Origin: Allium sativum
Lineage: Eukaryota > Streptophyta > Magnoliopsida > Asparagales > Amaryllidaceae
NCBI GenBank assembly: GCA_030737875.1
Contig: CM060910.1
Location: forward strand, 617,161,303-617,225,302
Length of the DNA: 64,000 nucleotides
Direction: 5' to 3'
Shown in pieces: positions 10,065 to 22,528 of the stretch. The translations under genes and the position numbers were made by a program. Below the pieces are notes generated by a model that saw nothing but the letters and a program-made list of their open reading frames with translations, was not told the DNA's origin and made no database searches. Within the stretch, counting starts at the first letter, position 1, and every line of letters starts with the position of its first letter.

Positions 10065-13000
10065 ATTAAATAATTTGTTTTTCAAATCTATTAAATAAAA
10101 TTTGCTGAAAAAATGATTCCAATCAAAATTGGTCAAAATTATAATTTAAGTTGAAAAGTTAGAAGTTGAAAATTCAAAAATCTATTTTTTTATGATTTCA
10201 AATAAAATCCTAAAAGGGTCACAACTTTTCATTTCATGAAAATCGGAGTTCTATAGCTCTAAATGTACTTCTTACAATAAGCAAACGCGCAAATGGACGA
10301 TGCTGGGAATGTTTGCTACTGTTCTTTTTTTGAATCATTTTTCTATATTATCCCTAATTTCTTTAGAAAGTTTCTCCCATGCCACATCATATCTCATCAT
10401 AATTTTATGTCTAAAGTCCATAAGTCTTCTGAAGAAATAAAAGTATGTATTCTATTTCTCAACTTCCCATTCTCATTTCCCTGAAGCTTTGTCTGCCATT
10501 CTCCGTCTTCCTCCCTTATTCCTCTTCCTTTGTAAAATTTCTTCTTTGTAAATGTCTAATCTCATCTTCCTCCTCCTCTCAGATCTAAAAAAACTCAAAT
10601 CCAAGCTCCCATTTCTTCCACCTTTTAAAACCTAAAACAAAACCCTAACCTTAATCCTAAATTCTTTGCTCCGATTTCTCTATTTTTTCTAGATTTTACT
10701 CTATCTTGTAGAGGCTATAACTTTCTCCTAAATATCCCAAACCACTTTTTTTTAAAAAAGTGGATGAAATTGAAATATCTACAACTTTTCTGTTTGAAAT
10801 TTTTTTAGATTTTCTATTTTTTTACTCAAAATTATGAAACTTTCAGACTCATTTTAGGATCCATATTTCTGATCCGAAAAATGGATTTTAATGTTTTGAC
10901 TGTACCTCACTCCAAATTAACTGAAAGATAATTTTACTTTATTCATTTTGGGTGAAATTAGAATAGCTACAACTTCCGTTTTGATAACCTTTTCATATTC
11001 TCTATTTTTTCTGTCAAAACGACCAATTTTTTAGAGACATTTCCGGGTCTAGATTTCTGATCCGAAAATTTGTCTACTGATGTTTCGGTCGTATCTATTT
11101 AATTTTATCCAAAAACAATTTTTTTTAATTGAAGAGAAAGGTATTTTCAATAACTTTTATGTTTATGACTTCTTCAAATTCTGAGGTTAACTAGTCCAAA
11201 CATTTTATCAAAAATGACCAAAAATTTTGTTTAGTTTTTGATTTTTTTTTAATGTAAAAATCTAAATCCATCCTTCCTTAGACAAAACCTCTCTACTCTC
11301 TTCTTTTAAATTTCTTAGGGTATTTATTTATGAATTTATTTGTTCCATGCTATTAAAGAGTGCATAGTTGTGTTTATGGTTAGAGTTGTGCATCTTGCTT
11401 TCTATGATCATTCGTTAGTCGTCTCTATTCAGTGCTACAAAAGGTGAGTTATCTCACACTTGACTTACGTATTCATGGATGTTAAATTCATCATGAATGA
11501 AACATCGTGAAATGTGTAGGATTGCTATTAGAAATCAATTTTTTATATATAAATTGTTTATTTAAGACACGTTATTGCACGACCTATATATGACACGTAA
11601 TTGCATAAACGATATTTGATTTGTGATGATGATATGTATGCTACGTGACATTTCATTTATATTGTTTATTTTGTTCAATCTCGAAGATTTAGGAAAATCA
11701 CAATGGCTTGAAATGAAACATACTTGCATCACTGTATAGATTTAGGAAATGAAACTAATCGATTTGGGATGCGGGTTGAAATGATATATACCCGGGATTC
11801 GAATTTTTAAATCACGAATTGAAATGATACATATCGGTATTACTTGGCCTAAGTAGAAAATTATATACAGAGACCATTGATCTATTTTGAAAAGTATTTT
11901 CTAAAATTTAAATATATTTTGAATTAAATAACACTATTGTAGAATTTTAATTATAACATTATTTTTAAATTTTAAATTGTTTTATAAGTAATTTAATAAA
12001 TTTTTATTATAGTTTAATATACATTAAATTTAAATTTAATGTATAAATATATATTTATATAAAAATATGAATATATATTTTCTAAATACTTTTATTAAGA
12101 AAGGTTCAAAAGAGAAGTTATAAATTTAATTGTGACTTAATTTGTTCAAATGACATAATTGAATGAAATTGCAAAATTAAGTTAAATTGAATTAAGATGT
12201 AATATAGAAATTAATGAAATGGGTTCTATATGAATATGTCATAATTACGAAGCTTAGTATTGATTTGATAATAATTTATTAGGTAAAGTTTAGAATCTAA
12301 ATATAATTGAAATAAATACTTAGAATTAATTAATTTTGGGAATTGAGAACTAACTTTTATGAAATTATAAAAACGTGATTTAAAGTAAAATTAGAAACCT
12401 AAAGGAATTCATTTAAGTAATAAAACTGAAACATGACTTGAGTACTATTTTAAAATGAATTGCGATTAAGAATATATGGTTTAAGGTTGAAATTGATATG
12501 AATTGAAGTTTTGAAAATCTTAATTAGTTATGAATAGGACTTTGGAAAGACCGATATGTGGTTCAGGATTAGAGTATTATTTAAACTATATTACTTTAAA
12601 CTAGTATTATTTTATATTAAACTATTATAGATTATTGTATATAACTAATTATTTTTAACTTAACTCTTATACATTTTATAGTTATTTTAAATTTAACTAT
12701 TTTATTTATATTTTAATTGTTAAATATTTTATAATTTTTTAAATCAAGATATTCTATATTAATATAATTATTTTAAATTTAACTATTTATATTCAATCCA
12801 CTATTTTTTACAGAAAGCCTATTTCCAATCCGAGATGTTTAGTTCAAATGTTAATATAAAGAGTTTGAATAATGATCTGCAAAATTGGAATCAAAATGTT
12901 ATTTTTGTTAATGAACTATTTTGTAAATTTGAAATCTAAAATTTGAACGAAATCAAGATAATGAATTAATTGAAATATAATTTATGACATTGAAATATAT

Positions 13001-14220
13001 GAATCTAATTAGTTAAAATATAACCAATAATGTTGATATTTGATTTATGAAATTTTAATCTGATTTTTAAGTATAAATGAACACGGTGTGAAATAAACAT
13101 TAAAGAGATGGGGGAGGATATTGTCATATACTTTGTTAATGCGGGAATAACTTTAACAATTATTTACGTGGTAGAGAATCCAGAATGAAGTAGGTTGGTT
13201 TGGTGAACACTACTGGAATGAAGTAAGAGAACGAGAATGTATAGCCTTGACCTTCAGGTCACAATTAAAAAGACTAAAACAGGAGTTATACCCAAGCCAG
13301 TTGAGGTCCCTCCTTTGATCGGACATGCTTCTTTGATACCATGTCTCTTACTTTGTAATTGATTGGTGGCCACCCTTGAATATGAGAGTGTTGTTCAAGG
13401 TGGGTGGTAGATGCGGCTATGCATTACCACCAGCGTGGATTCGCGATCCAATAAAATCACACCATTGGGTATGGCCTTCAGACCTTGTCATATTATCTTG
13501 ATCGTGACCCCTACGATTTTGATTTACGTTGTCGTATCACGGCGTATTCTTTTCCGGCGACGTACTGGTGTGTTATATGCAAACTATACGCTAACATTAT
13601 AAACGCTATAAGGGTAATAATGGTGATCCCGCTTACATAATTTTTAATATTATATTTAACCATAGCCACTATTATAATAGTGTATTGTATTATATATATT
13701 TGGTTTAACAGATCCTTAAAGAGTGGAATCCAAATTTTTAAGTTACTTGATGAATTGCATTGAATATTTAAGTTGAGATGATTTACTTTCATGAGAATGT
13801 TAGTCATGATTCGAGTGTTTTGTTTTTGTATTATTTCTCGAGTCAGACCAAGTATTGCAGTATTGAGATTTCATCATTCAGAGCTGATGACTTGTTGAAG
13901 ATGTTATCTCTATATATCGGTTCCAGTTATTTCTTTTGTATTAGAAACCCATTGCATTCAGACTTTCTTTATATTTAATTTTTTAAATCTGATATTATGT
14001 ATAAGCTTGAGACTGCATTTAGCAGCTTCATGAACTACTATTGTATTTTATTTATTATGCTGCGAGTTATTTTGCTATTATTTATCTGTCATATGTCTGT
14101 ATTTTGTAATCTGATTTTATATAAACCCCACAGTTATAATAAACTGTTATTTTGAACAATTTTAGTTGGTTTCATTATTGATTTAAATCGTAAGAAACAG
14201 AAGTTTATTACATCTTTCGA
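10065..14220 (+). other. AT-rich decayed DNA, probably a degenerate LTR
   Basis: No gene is visible. Long stretches (10700-13080) are poly-A/T rich simple sequence. 13080-14200 resembles the distal part of the family A/B LTR in layout: 'ACCTTGTCATATT ... ATTTTGATTTACG' near 13484, 'GTTAGTCATGATTCGAGTG ... CTCGAGTCAGACC' near 13800, and a 'TTATAATAAACTGTTATTTTG' tail near 14135. Boundaries cannot be fixed. The ORFs here (60-98 aa) have no recognisable domain. Confidence 0.35.
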
Positions 14221-14229
14221 AACCTCTTC

Positions 14230-14807
14230 TACTTGATTGTGATCCCCCTGCGTTTCCTTCAACATTGTGCTCATCTTCACTTCCTTCCTCCTCGCTCAAG
14301 CTGTCATCTTCTTCACCATTTCTAATTTCGTCATCTACAACAGCCTCATCTATATTTTTTTCATTTGCTCCAACTCTAATCTTCTGCGAGTGGAAGCGGT
14401 TTACGGATAACGAGTGGTTGTAGACGAGGTAGAATATTTTTTGCTATCATAACAAAAAAAATCAGCAGCCAATAAACATATTGAATGACTAACTTATATT
14501 TCATGTATAACATGGATGTATTCCGGTAATCTATTACAGAACTTCATACAATAGCAATTTCACTATAGTTCGACCACTTATCACCGATCAATATGAAAAC
14601 AACACTACTAGCCTGAAGTTGTATAAAATTTTCAATTTCTATCTATCGAATTGTAGAACCACCTAAACACTAGCTTTTTAATCTCTATCTTCCACACCAA
14701 AACCTAAATTAATAGTAAAAGAAAATCAAACTCACCTTGCGATGACCTTTTCCATCAATTTTCGGTTTGGATTTCGTGAATGAGCACTGTTTTTAGTTCG
14801 AACCATT
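14230..14807 (-). pseudogene. Small spliced-gene relic, N-terminal fragment of unknown protein
   Basis: On the minus strand an ATG near 14807 opens MVRTKNSAHSRNPNRKLMEK followed by VIA and a strong donor CAAG|GTGAGT near 14737. A T-rich tract and acceptor CTCGCAG near 14385-14391 precede a second segment rich in acidic residues (EEDDSLSEEEGSEDEHN in one frame). The frame set by this exon pair reaches a stop after about 12 codons, whereas the acidic segment is open in another frame, so the gene is broken or the acceptor is wrong. The MVRTK start and acidic tail occur in plant transposon-associated proteins, but I do not recognise the family. Upstream sequence looks like a pyrimidine-rich 5' leader. 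Confidence 0.35.
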
Positions 14808-14934
14808 TTGATCGAAATCGATTGAGATGGAGAAAAGCGATGTGAATGAACGGTGAAAAGTGACAATGGATGAGGAAAGGTAAAAATAAGCGAATAGGGT
14901 TTAAAGGTTAGAATTATCAATTCTTATTTTATTT

Positions 14935-15470
14935 TATAACATAACTGTACTCCCCTTAGTAGTTATGATTTACAATGGAGTAAAAATAAAAATTGACCCC
15001 TTTTAACAATTTCTGGAGTGTCAATAACAATGCCCCATGAATATAGCCTTTTAGAAAATTTCTAAGATGGAGGGAAAAATGGTTATTTGTATTTGGCTCA
15101 AATGACTAACCATTTGATGTTTGATATGATTAACTCTCACGCCGAAGACGAAAAGGTTTTATGGATTATTCTTAGGACATGGTCAATGAGACTCCAATTT
15201 TAAATAACGAATCGTTATGTTTAAAGATACAACACTCACATTTGAATTGTTAAGGGAAGTTTCGAACAATACAATGTTTTCAAACTCTAGGACAAAATTA
15301 TTGCATAAGAATACGGTAGCGCTTTGGTCAAAGTTAACAGGTCGAAATGATGAAAGGTAAGTTTCACAATTTATATTATGAATATACAGTGTACTTTGAA
15401 ATAAGATATAAATATATGATTAAAATAATCTTTGTTAGCATTATTAAACTTTCTTATAGTTATTTTGACA
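14935..15470. other. Intergenic DNA with no recognised feature
   Basis: AT-rich sequence without long ORFs, clear repeats or LTR signatures. Confidence 0.5.
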
Positions 15471-15665
15471 TATATATAAGAGATAGGATCAAGAGCACCC
15501 TAAGTATAGCACCCCTTTAGCCCCCTGATTTCCACCACATATTTTCGTTCCTCTCTCTTTCCACTAACTCTCTCTCCGCCCTCTAACTTTTTTAATATAA
15601 ATGTGTGGTTGTAAATGGGGTGCATTGGGGTGCTCCCCAATAAGGGTGCCATGGAACCCTCCTCC

Positions 15666-15670
<5 letters not shown>
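15471..15670. mobile_element. MITE-like element, ~200 bp, imperfect terminal inverted repeats
   Basis: The left end reads TATATATAAGAGATAGGATC then AAGAGCACCCTAAGTATAGCACCCC. The reverse complement of the right end reads TATATAGGAGGAGGGTTCC then ATGGCACCCTTATTGGGGAGCACCCC. The ~45-bp ends are clearly related, the element is too short to code, and it sits between TA runs. Superfamily not determined. Confidence 0.55.
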
Positions 15671-15697
<27 letters not shown>

Positions 15698-15806
15698 ATA
15701 AAATTTATCTAGATTACTAAATTAGTCTGAAAAATTAAGAGGCATTAGTAGTTTTGAAAAATAATGAAAGTTTTATTGATTTGGATAAAGCAATGACCAA
15801 AATATA
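15671..15806. other. TA microsatellite and AT-rich flank left of the Tat-type element
   Basis: A (TA)n run at about 15666-15692 is followed by AT-rich flank. The five bases before the LTR (ATATA) are the predicted TSD; the partner lies outside the window. Confidence 0.6.
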
Positions 15807-16568
15807 TGTTAGATCCAAAAATGGCTCTAACACCCAAACTAGGAACAATTTATGATGAAATGAAACTAAAAATGAAGAAAACGCACAATTTATAGTGATT
15901 TGCCGTTAAATAGCCTACGTCCACTTTCTACTCTTTGAATTGATGATTGGAATGTAGATACAACAATAATTCTCATTCACTTTCACTAACATGATGCATA
16001 GATTCACTCAATCTTCTCTGAAATAAACGTTATAAGGTGATTATGATATAAATATGAATATAAAAATGGTGATGGAATTCGATTCTCAAAGGGGTTTCAA
16101 CTCTGAAAATGCCAAAAGATCCTTCTAAATGAGCCTTGGATGTGTATTTATAGGTGTAAAATGCCTCTGAAGCGGCTCCGGTTCGAGTACACATGGCCCC
16201 CATCCCATAGAAGTTGGGTTCAGATAGAGTATGATGGTGACAACACATCAAGTTGGTGGTGAAGTGGGGACAACGTGGGTAAAGTAGTTGCTTAACTGCT
16301 CCGCTTCATGAGGAAATCAGGGGATGTAACTGCTGTCTATCGATATGCGGTTCGGATCGAATGAATGAGAGAAGGAAGGGAGCGGATCGGGCCTCCTCGA
16401 CCTGATCCGGAGCTGTTTCTGCCCCTTCATCCCCTAACCTTCCATATTCTCCCTCATATGGTGATCCCCGACCCGATCCGGTCATCATATGCATGTTCTT
16501 CTAATCATCTTCCTTTACTTATTTAGTTTCTCAACTTTGTGTAGCCTAGTTCACAAAGTAGGCTAACA
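15807..16568 (-). mobile_element. 3' LTR of the Tat-type element (762 bp)
   Basis: The plus strand begins TGTTAGATCC and ends GGCTAACA, so the ends form the inverted repeat TGTTAG/CTAACA with TG...CA. On the minus strand the purine-rich CCTTCGAGGGGCAACA (16569-16584) abuts the LTR start and serves as polypurine tract. No second copy is in the window, so the boundary rests on ends and context. Confidence 0.75.
16143..16154 (-). promoter_or_regulatory. TATA box in Tat-type LTR
   Basis: CCTATAAATACA on the minus strand, in the element's sense orientation and about 415 bp into the LTR, is a canonical plant TATA box. Confidence 0.6.
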
Positions 16569-18126
16569 TGTTGCCCCTCGAAGGACACTTCTATTGAAAA
16601 TGGAGAGTGCTTCGACATTGTCTAACCGTTGATCTTCGTAGAGTCACAACGCTTGCCGTATATATATACACCATAGATTTCACAAACTGCTTTCTTTGTT
16701 TCAAATTACTCTGAGAACTCTGCTTGATGTCTAGTAGCTCCTCCAGGTAAACATGTGTATATTTCTCTTTGGGTTTATTTCATATGTTGAAATATTAATG
16801 ATCCTGCTTTTGTTTCGGGTCGGTTCCATCTGATCCCACTGGGATTTAACGCCTTCGTGCTACTGGGCTGAATGGCCATGGGCTTGTTTTCCAGTCCAAG
16901 CGGAGCCACGCTGGCAGGAAAACAAAGGGCCGCTATACCCTTATATAAATTCACCTTCTTCTCCACTTCCGCTTTCTTCTTTTCACTTCCATCGCTTCTT
17001 CAGAAGTCGCACTGAAGAAAAACAAAACCCTAGTTCTTAAAATTCCAATAATTCTCCTTAATCCTCAAATCGATTACATAAGTGGGTCAGAACTTCGATT
17101 AACTCGCTTTTTAATTGATTCTCATTCGAATTTTATAAGCAATTTGAGTAAATTTATGCTTGATGTCATACCAAGAGTGGCGCGGTGTTTTCTCTCCCCT
17201 TGCCGATGTCGTTGGAGACCTCGTCACCACCTCGTGGCTTTGGTGGATGAGATTTGACCTGGTGGTAGGCATATTGGCTCATGGGTGTTTTGTTGTGCCG
17301 TACTTCTCAAAAACACATGAGTTCTTAGAAGGGGATAGGTTCGGTGCTGATGCAGAAGTGAAGGAGAAGAAGGAAGAAAGGGATAGGATCGGATCGGAAT
17401 GGGAGACACAAAAGGGAGAAGAAATGGTTTCATCCAACCGGGTCAGGTCGGTAGGTGAAGTATGCACGTGAAAACTGTAAGTGGTTTAAAGTTGTGAGTA
17501 CAGTTTGGCTCGACATCGGCTGAACCATTCCTGGCTACCTTCTACTAACTCCATCTGATCTGTTCTGAATAGCTGCAACATCCAAGACTTCCTGTTTGAT
17601 GGCTTGGACATCCGAACTGACCCCACGCTGCCCAAGATAAGGACGCGAACCGATCCGGTCATGATATAAGAGAAAAGAACTTAAGCTAATTTGATCATAT
17701 CACGCACATCCAAACTGATCCCATGTTGCCTAAGATAAGGATGCGAACCGATCCGGTCATGATATAAGAGAAAAGAAGTTAAGATAATCTGATCATAGCA
17801 CGCACATCCGAACCTATCCCATACGACCTAGGGCTAACGAACCGATCCGAAGCGACTTCGTTAAAAGTGACTCAACTAACTTAATCAATACTGGCCGTGG
17901 TCTATGACTTTATGGACAGTTAGGATAGAGTCTTATGATCATGACTGAAATTCCAAAATTATCCTGAACACATTACTACTTCGTCAAACTTTTGCATCGT
18001 GCTATTATGTATTTACTTTGTATTTCTTGCACTTACTTCATACACTTTAGTTCACACATATGTATGGAGGGATACAAGCAACTTTACGTTAATCCTTGGT
18101 ATTGTTTCTTCAATAGTTTATCAGAT
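16569..18126. other. Spacer between 3' LTR and antisense ORF of the Tat-type element
   Basis: Contains the polypurine tract, repeated CCGATCCGG motifs, and a 98-bp tandem repeat at about 17609-17825. ORFs at 17160-17471 and its antisense shadows show no domain. If the antisense ORF is transcribed, its downstream-to-upstream promoter would lie here (17500-18100), but no convincing TATA box was fixed. Confidence 0.6.
17609..17825 (+). repeat. 98-bp tandem repeat, about 2.2 copies
   Basis: CATCC(G/A)AACTGA recurs at 17609 and 17707, and a partial third copy starts at 17805, an exact period of 98 bp. Each unit carries CGAACCGATCCGGTCATG and ATATAAGAGAAAAGAA. Confidence 0.85.
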
Positions 18127-18871
18127 ATGACTGAAAGACGCTCATCTAGATTAGCAGAAAGAAGGGAGGCTACAGGGACAGCTGAAAACCCTGCCATTAA
18201 AGATGTATCTTCTACTTCCGATTCAGGTTGGAACAGCGAAGGCCCAGATTATGAGATGGGAACTCATGGTAGTGATGCATCATCTGGAGGTAATGTCTCT
18301 CTCGGTGAGGAGGAAGGAGGGATAGGAGATAACCGTGCTCCCGTCAAATTCAGAGATACAGTTATCATGGAATTGCCTAAAGATTCAGTTGAGTCGACAA
18401 TTGATAATGATAGACTAATACGAATACGCCTCAAGCATGGGATTCTTCAAGGAGATACCCTTTTACCCTCAAAAACAGATCATCCCCATAATCCACCAGA
18501 AGGATATATGGCTATTTCCAGACTAATGTGTCTTGTTGGAGAGATACCTCCATTTCCACCATTCACTGTTGATTTCCTAAGACAGTTGAGGATTGCCCAA
18601 ATGCAGCTTCTTCCTAATTTTTACGCCTATTTATATACCCTGTACATAACCTATAGAGAAATTCTTGGTGAAGAGTTGACTTTTGAAGATGTTGATTTCT
18701 TTTACAACTTCAAACATCGACCCAATGACACTCCGTCCTTTGTATATTTCGAATCTGTGCCGAAAAGAAAGATTATCACCGTTCCGTTTAGTAGCAATGC
18801 TTGGGATCCAAGGCCTAAATGGTTTTACATTAGACAACAGCCGGGGTGCGCCAAAATGTAGCACAAATCAA
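18127..18871 (+). pseudogene. Antisense extra ORF of Tat-type element, exon 1 (gypsy-type transposon domain)
   Basis: The likely start MTERRSSRLAERREA is at 18127; upstream in-frame ATGs from 17992 give a less plausible leader. A Ser/Glu/Gly-rich N-terminus (to residue ~75) is followed by a globular part with PPFPPFTVDFLRQLRIAQMQ, LLPNFYAYLYTLYITYREIL and a segment ending FSSNAWDPRPKWFYIRQQ. This layout recalls the 'putative gypsy type transposon' domain (PF04195 group) of plant Tat elements, by memory of the family pattern. It runs antisense to gag-pol. A TAG at 18859-18861 interrupts just before a donor-like AAGTAAGG (GT at 18872). Function of this protein family is unknown. Confidence 0.7.
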
Positions 18872-18939
18872 GTAAGGACATCAATGTTTTAAATTGCAGA
18901 CCTCGAAAACATTCTAACACCGCTTGTCTTTTCTTACAG

Positions 18940-19541
18940 TTCCTAAACCACCACAAGAAAAACAACCAATACAATTCGATCGCTTGAATCGGCTACTCGA
19001 TGGTGACCAGAAATTCTTGACTATCAAAGAGAGTTTGGTGGATGACTATCTTCATAGGCATCGTCTTGTTGCTATAACTCGTAGCATAGGGCACGGCGAG
19101 GTACCTTATGTGTATATACCTCATGTTGAAGGGCCAACCGAGGCCTCACAGGAGCGTGGAGGTATCCCAAGGGATCCTCCGGTGCCTCAAAAGATTCTTT
19201 CTTCATCTTCCGCAACTCAAGATGACATACAAGCAAATATACCTGCCGCTGACAGGGACAAATATATTACTCCTGATTATGAGGCCACTCCTGAGGGGCC
19301 AATTTCTCCAAAGAGGTTTCCATCAGTTATTCCTCTTGGATACACTCCCATGGCCGATGAATATACATTTCGAGGCTTGGAGGACCTTCCCCTACCTGAA
19401 ACTTTTTATTCTTCAGAGGATTTCCCAACAAATCCTCTCACTTTTACTTCCGAGGAAGAGATCACTCCTATAAAGGCCGGGGAGACTATCAATTCGGGCT
19501 CTGGTCTATTTGGGGGGAAGCATCACTTAGGATACACATGA
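18940..19541 (+). pseudogene. Antisense extra ORF, exon 2
   Basis: A pyrimidine-rich acceptor TTTTCTTACAG ends at 18939 and the frame opens with PKPPQEKQPIQFDRLNRLL, continuing 'LTIKESLVDDYLHRHRLV'. The rest is Pro/Ser/Glu-rich and disordered-looking, ending near GGKHHLGYT with TGA at 19539-19541. The intron (18872-18939, 68 bp) is short but typical for plants. The donor for the next intron is unclear; an acceptor TTCTCTTCTGCAG ends at 19619. It continues the protein of exon 1 without overlap. Confidence 0.6.
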
Positions 19542-19619
19542 CACTCTAGCACTGCACGTCACAGTACTTGAACTTTATGCTAATATCGATCTTAATATTC
19601 TTTCATTTCTCTTCTGCAG

Positions 19620-21716
19620 GACAAATTGGGAGACAAAGATATCATATGCGGGATGTTCGTTCGAGCATGCCCCCAATAGGTCCCGACGATAAACACGACC
19701 GGTACGAGATTAGGGGTAGAGACGACAGGAGGGATCGACTTCCAAGGTCTTAACGACCCTCCCATTCTCGATCCCCACATCACAGAGACTTAGAGAAACA
19801 CAAAAGTCATCCTTCAGATCATGAGAAAGATAAGTACAGTGGCAAGCCTACTACTCCATCTAAGGGCACGATTCCCCAAGTTGATATTTCGTAAAGGGTT
19901 TCTGATCCCAAAGGGAAAAAACCAGAATCGGGGAAAGATGCCGGGAAGAAATGACCCATCACGAAGCTATCTCGTCGCGCTATTGACATAACTACCACAA
20001 GATCGTTCATTCTAAATGACGAGAATCAAGTTAGACTAGAAGTTCTGAGGCAGCAATTTCCCGAACACCATTTCGGGCACATGCACTTTGTCCCAAAACT
20101 CCAACCGGTAAAATCTGATTAGGCCAATGATGTCAAGGCTACTATAGATTTCGTGGATGAACAATATAAAGAGATGAAGAAGTATGCCAAGACTCTTTCT
20201 AAAATCATTAGTGATCTGATAGAAGACATAAAATCCATGGCCGACGCTGCTGAGTATGATGCAAGGGCCATCAAAAACTCTGAGAAGATCTAGAGGATGC
20301 CCAAGCTTAGCTTGCTCTTGTACAACGCGATGCAGATAACTATAAAAAGCAGCTCGAGGAATTACAAAAGATCTATCATTCCGAGCTTGAATCTCACAGT
20401 CAGGAGCGAATAGATTTAAGGAAGCGGGCCAAGGATGCCAAATCTTAGAATGTTTGTCTTGCTCAAGAGAAGGAAGATTTAGCCAAAAAGAATGCAGAGC
20501 TTGAGACTAAATTATTGGAAGCTGAAATGAGGGCGGCTCTTACTGAAGGAAATGTAAATACTGCTTTACAACAAGTTGAGGAGGTCAACAAATAGCTGAA
20601 CGATGCTCAAAGGGAGATTGACGAGAGTGGTGAAACCATGGTCGGATTTTTTGCTCAGGTGATTCATCACCGAAACCTTGCCTGGCTGAAAGACTATCCC
20701 ACTCCCCTTGTTTATGCATGGGACCAGTTGGTTCGAATAGGAGAAAGCAGAACTTGGAGTAGATTCGATTGACGAAAATAAGCTTATAAAGACATTTCTT
20801 AGAGGTAAGGAACCATTGCATTTGGCCGAAAAGCATAGACTTATCGCTGCTGCCATGGAGGAAGAGAAGCGTCAAGCCAAAGGAAAAAATATCATCGGAG
20901 CCGGCTCTTCTTCTGCTATAGCTGAGATCACTGGATTAGAGGGATACGACCTAGGAATTCCTGAGGCTTCACTTTTGTCTCCTATAACCGAGTCTACCTC
21001 CGACGTTACTGCCGCTTAAATCGACAAGTCTGCTGAAGGTACTTCTACCTTTTTGCCTTAATTCATCAAAGTTATCTCAGCCTTTGGTCATATTATCGGA
21101 CAGACTATTGAAGACCCCATGTTTTCTCCTGAATTAATAACAGTTGCTTCTTGCTCTGCAGGTACTAAGTTAGTTTAAAAGGCTGACGATTCGCAAAGGA
21201 CCTCCCCAGGTAAAAGGTCTACTGAAGAGATCCAGGAGAAACAAGAAAAGTTCGCTACTACAGAACTTGGGAAAGATGACGAGGGCAAGAGAAAGGAGAC
21301 TGTCGACAAAGCTCTCGTACCACCTAACGCCGAAACTCCTCAAGATGATGAAATAATAGCTGCTTTGAAAGATGATGGTGGTAATGACAGGCATGATGAA
21401 GACCCCGATGTTACTACAAATGGGGATACAGGAAATGTTGATGATCTGATTTTGGCCGAGATGAAGGCCAATCAAGATAAATGCATGTAATTGAAAGTTG
21501 AGGAGTCTTGAGGGAGTACATCCTGGGTCAAGGTTAGTCGTTAAACTTTCAACTAGATCGATCACTGAGGAACTTGCTAAAAAATCTTCTATTTATCCCA
21601 ATGTCACTGTTCTGGGGAAAAAGAAACCGAAGCGTATTTTTACTGAGACTGAGAAAGAAGAGAAGGAAAAGCTCAAGGATTCCAAAAAGGCAAAGTCTAC
21701 TCTGAAGTCCAAATGA
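19620..21716 (+). pseudogene. Antisense extra ORF, exon 3, charged coiled-coil region, multiply broken
   Basis: After the acceptor the frame reads GQIGRQRYHMRDVRSSMPPI then an Arg/Asp-rich stretch, with stops at about 19750, 19893, 19953 and beyond. Heptad-like segments (VDEQYKEMKKYAKTLSKI, KNAELETKLLEAEMRAAL, NVNTALQQVEEVNK) suggest a coiled coil. The conserved-looking NLAWLKDYPTPLVYAWDQLV sits near 20670. The end is basic (KKPKRIFTETEKEEKEKLKD) with TGA at 21714-21716. Overall the ORF would encode roughly 1,100 residues if intact. Frames shift several times, so it is a fossil. Confidence 0.6.
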
Positions 21717-22528
21717 AAACGCATTCTATCTTTTGTTTTGATATTTCACTATTCCGTTATTGTTGTACCGAGTGCAGCCCTCGCATCTTTTGCTTAGTCT
21801 TTCTGTGTAAACTCATGTATTTGTGAATAAAGTAGTTTTTTCCGTGCAATGTCAAATATTTGTGAATCTATTATTTAAGTAAAAAATGAAGATAAACAGC
21901 ATATCATATCACAGCTATACAATAAAGTCATGACACAAGGGAACATGTGTATGTATATGCCCCTAATCAATCTTGGATAGACTGATTAACTAAGACTTAT
22001 GCGAGATTGATTAAATTCAACATACAGTTGCCCCTGACTCTTTAGCATGGTTAAATTTCTTTTGTCGTTGATGCTTATTCTTATGGCATCTTTATACTCA
22101 CCTGTCTCATAACCAGGTTAGAGTATTATCGAGGCGGTCTCTTATCGGGGGTGCACCTTCATGCCTCATGAGATGTCGTCTTCCCTTACTTTATACTCTC
22201 TCTTAATTCATGAGAGTTAGAGTTAGGAATGTCGTATTCCCATCCCTTCTATCTTATTATGCAAATGGCCATTTCGTTCGCTCCTGCACATAGATTATCT
22301 CCAATTTTCCAAATCTAATTTAATGTTTTGTGTTTCATAGTCAAGATAGAATAATCGTTGAAGATAGAAATAATGCAGGAAAGTAAATTACACACGATAT
22401 TTTTACAGTGGTTCAGCTAAGTCGTAGCCTACATCCACTTTATAATCCTTTATTCATATAAACAGACTTTTTAAGGCAAGTCATGCCTTTTTACATAGTC
22501 TATAAAAAAAAAGGAAAAGACTGCATGT
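21717..22528. other. Spacer between antisense ORF and pol of the Tat-type element
   Basis: AT-rich and non-coding. It must hold the convergent 3' ends of pol (minus) and the antisense ORF (plus). The block near 22385-22450 (TTACAGTGGTTCAGCTAAGT then GTAGCCTACATCCACTTT) resembles 15890-15930 in the LTR, suggesting sequence shared with the LTR. Confidence 0.5.
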
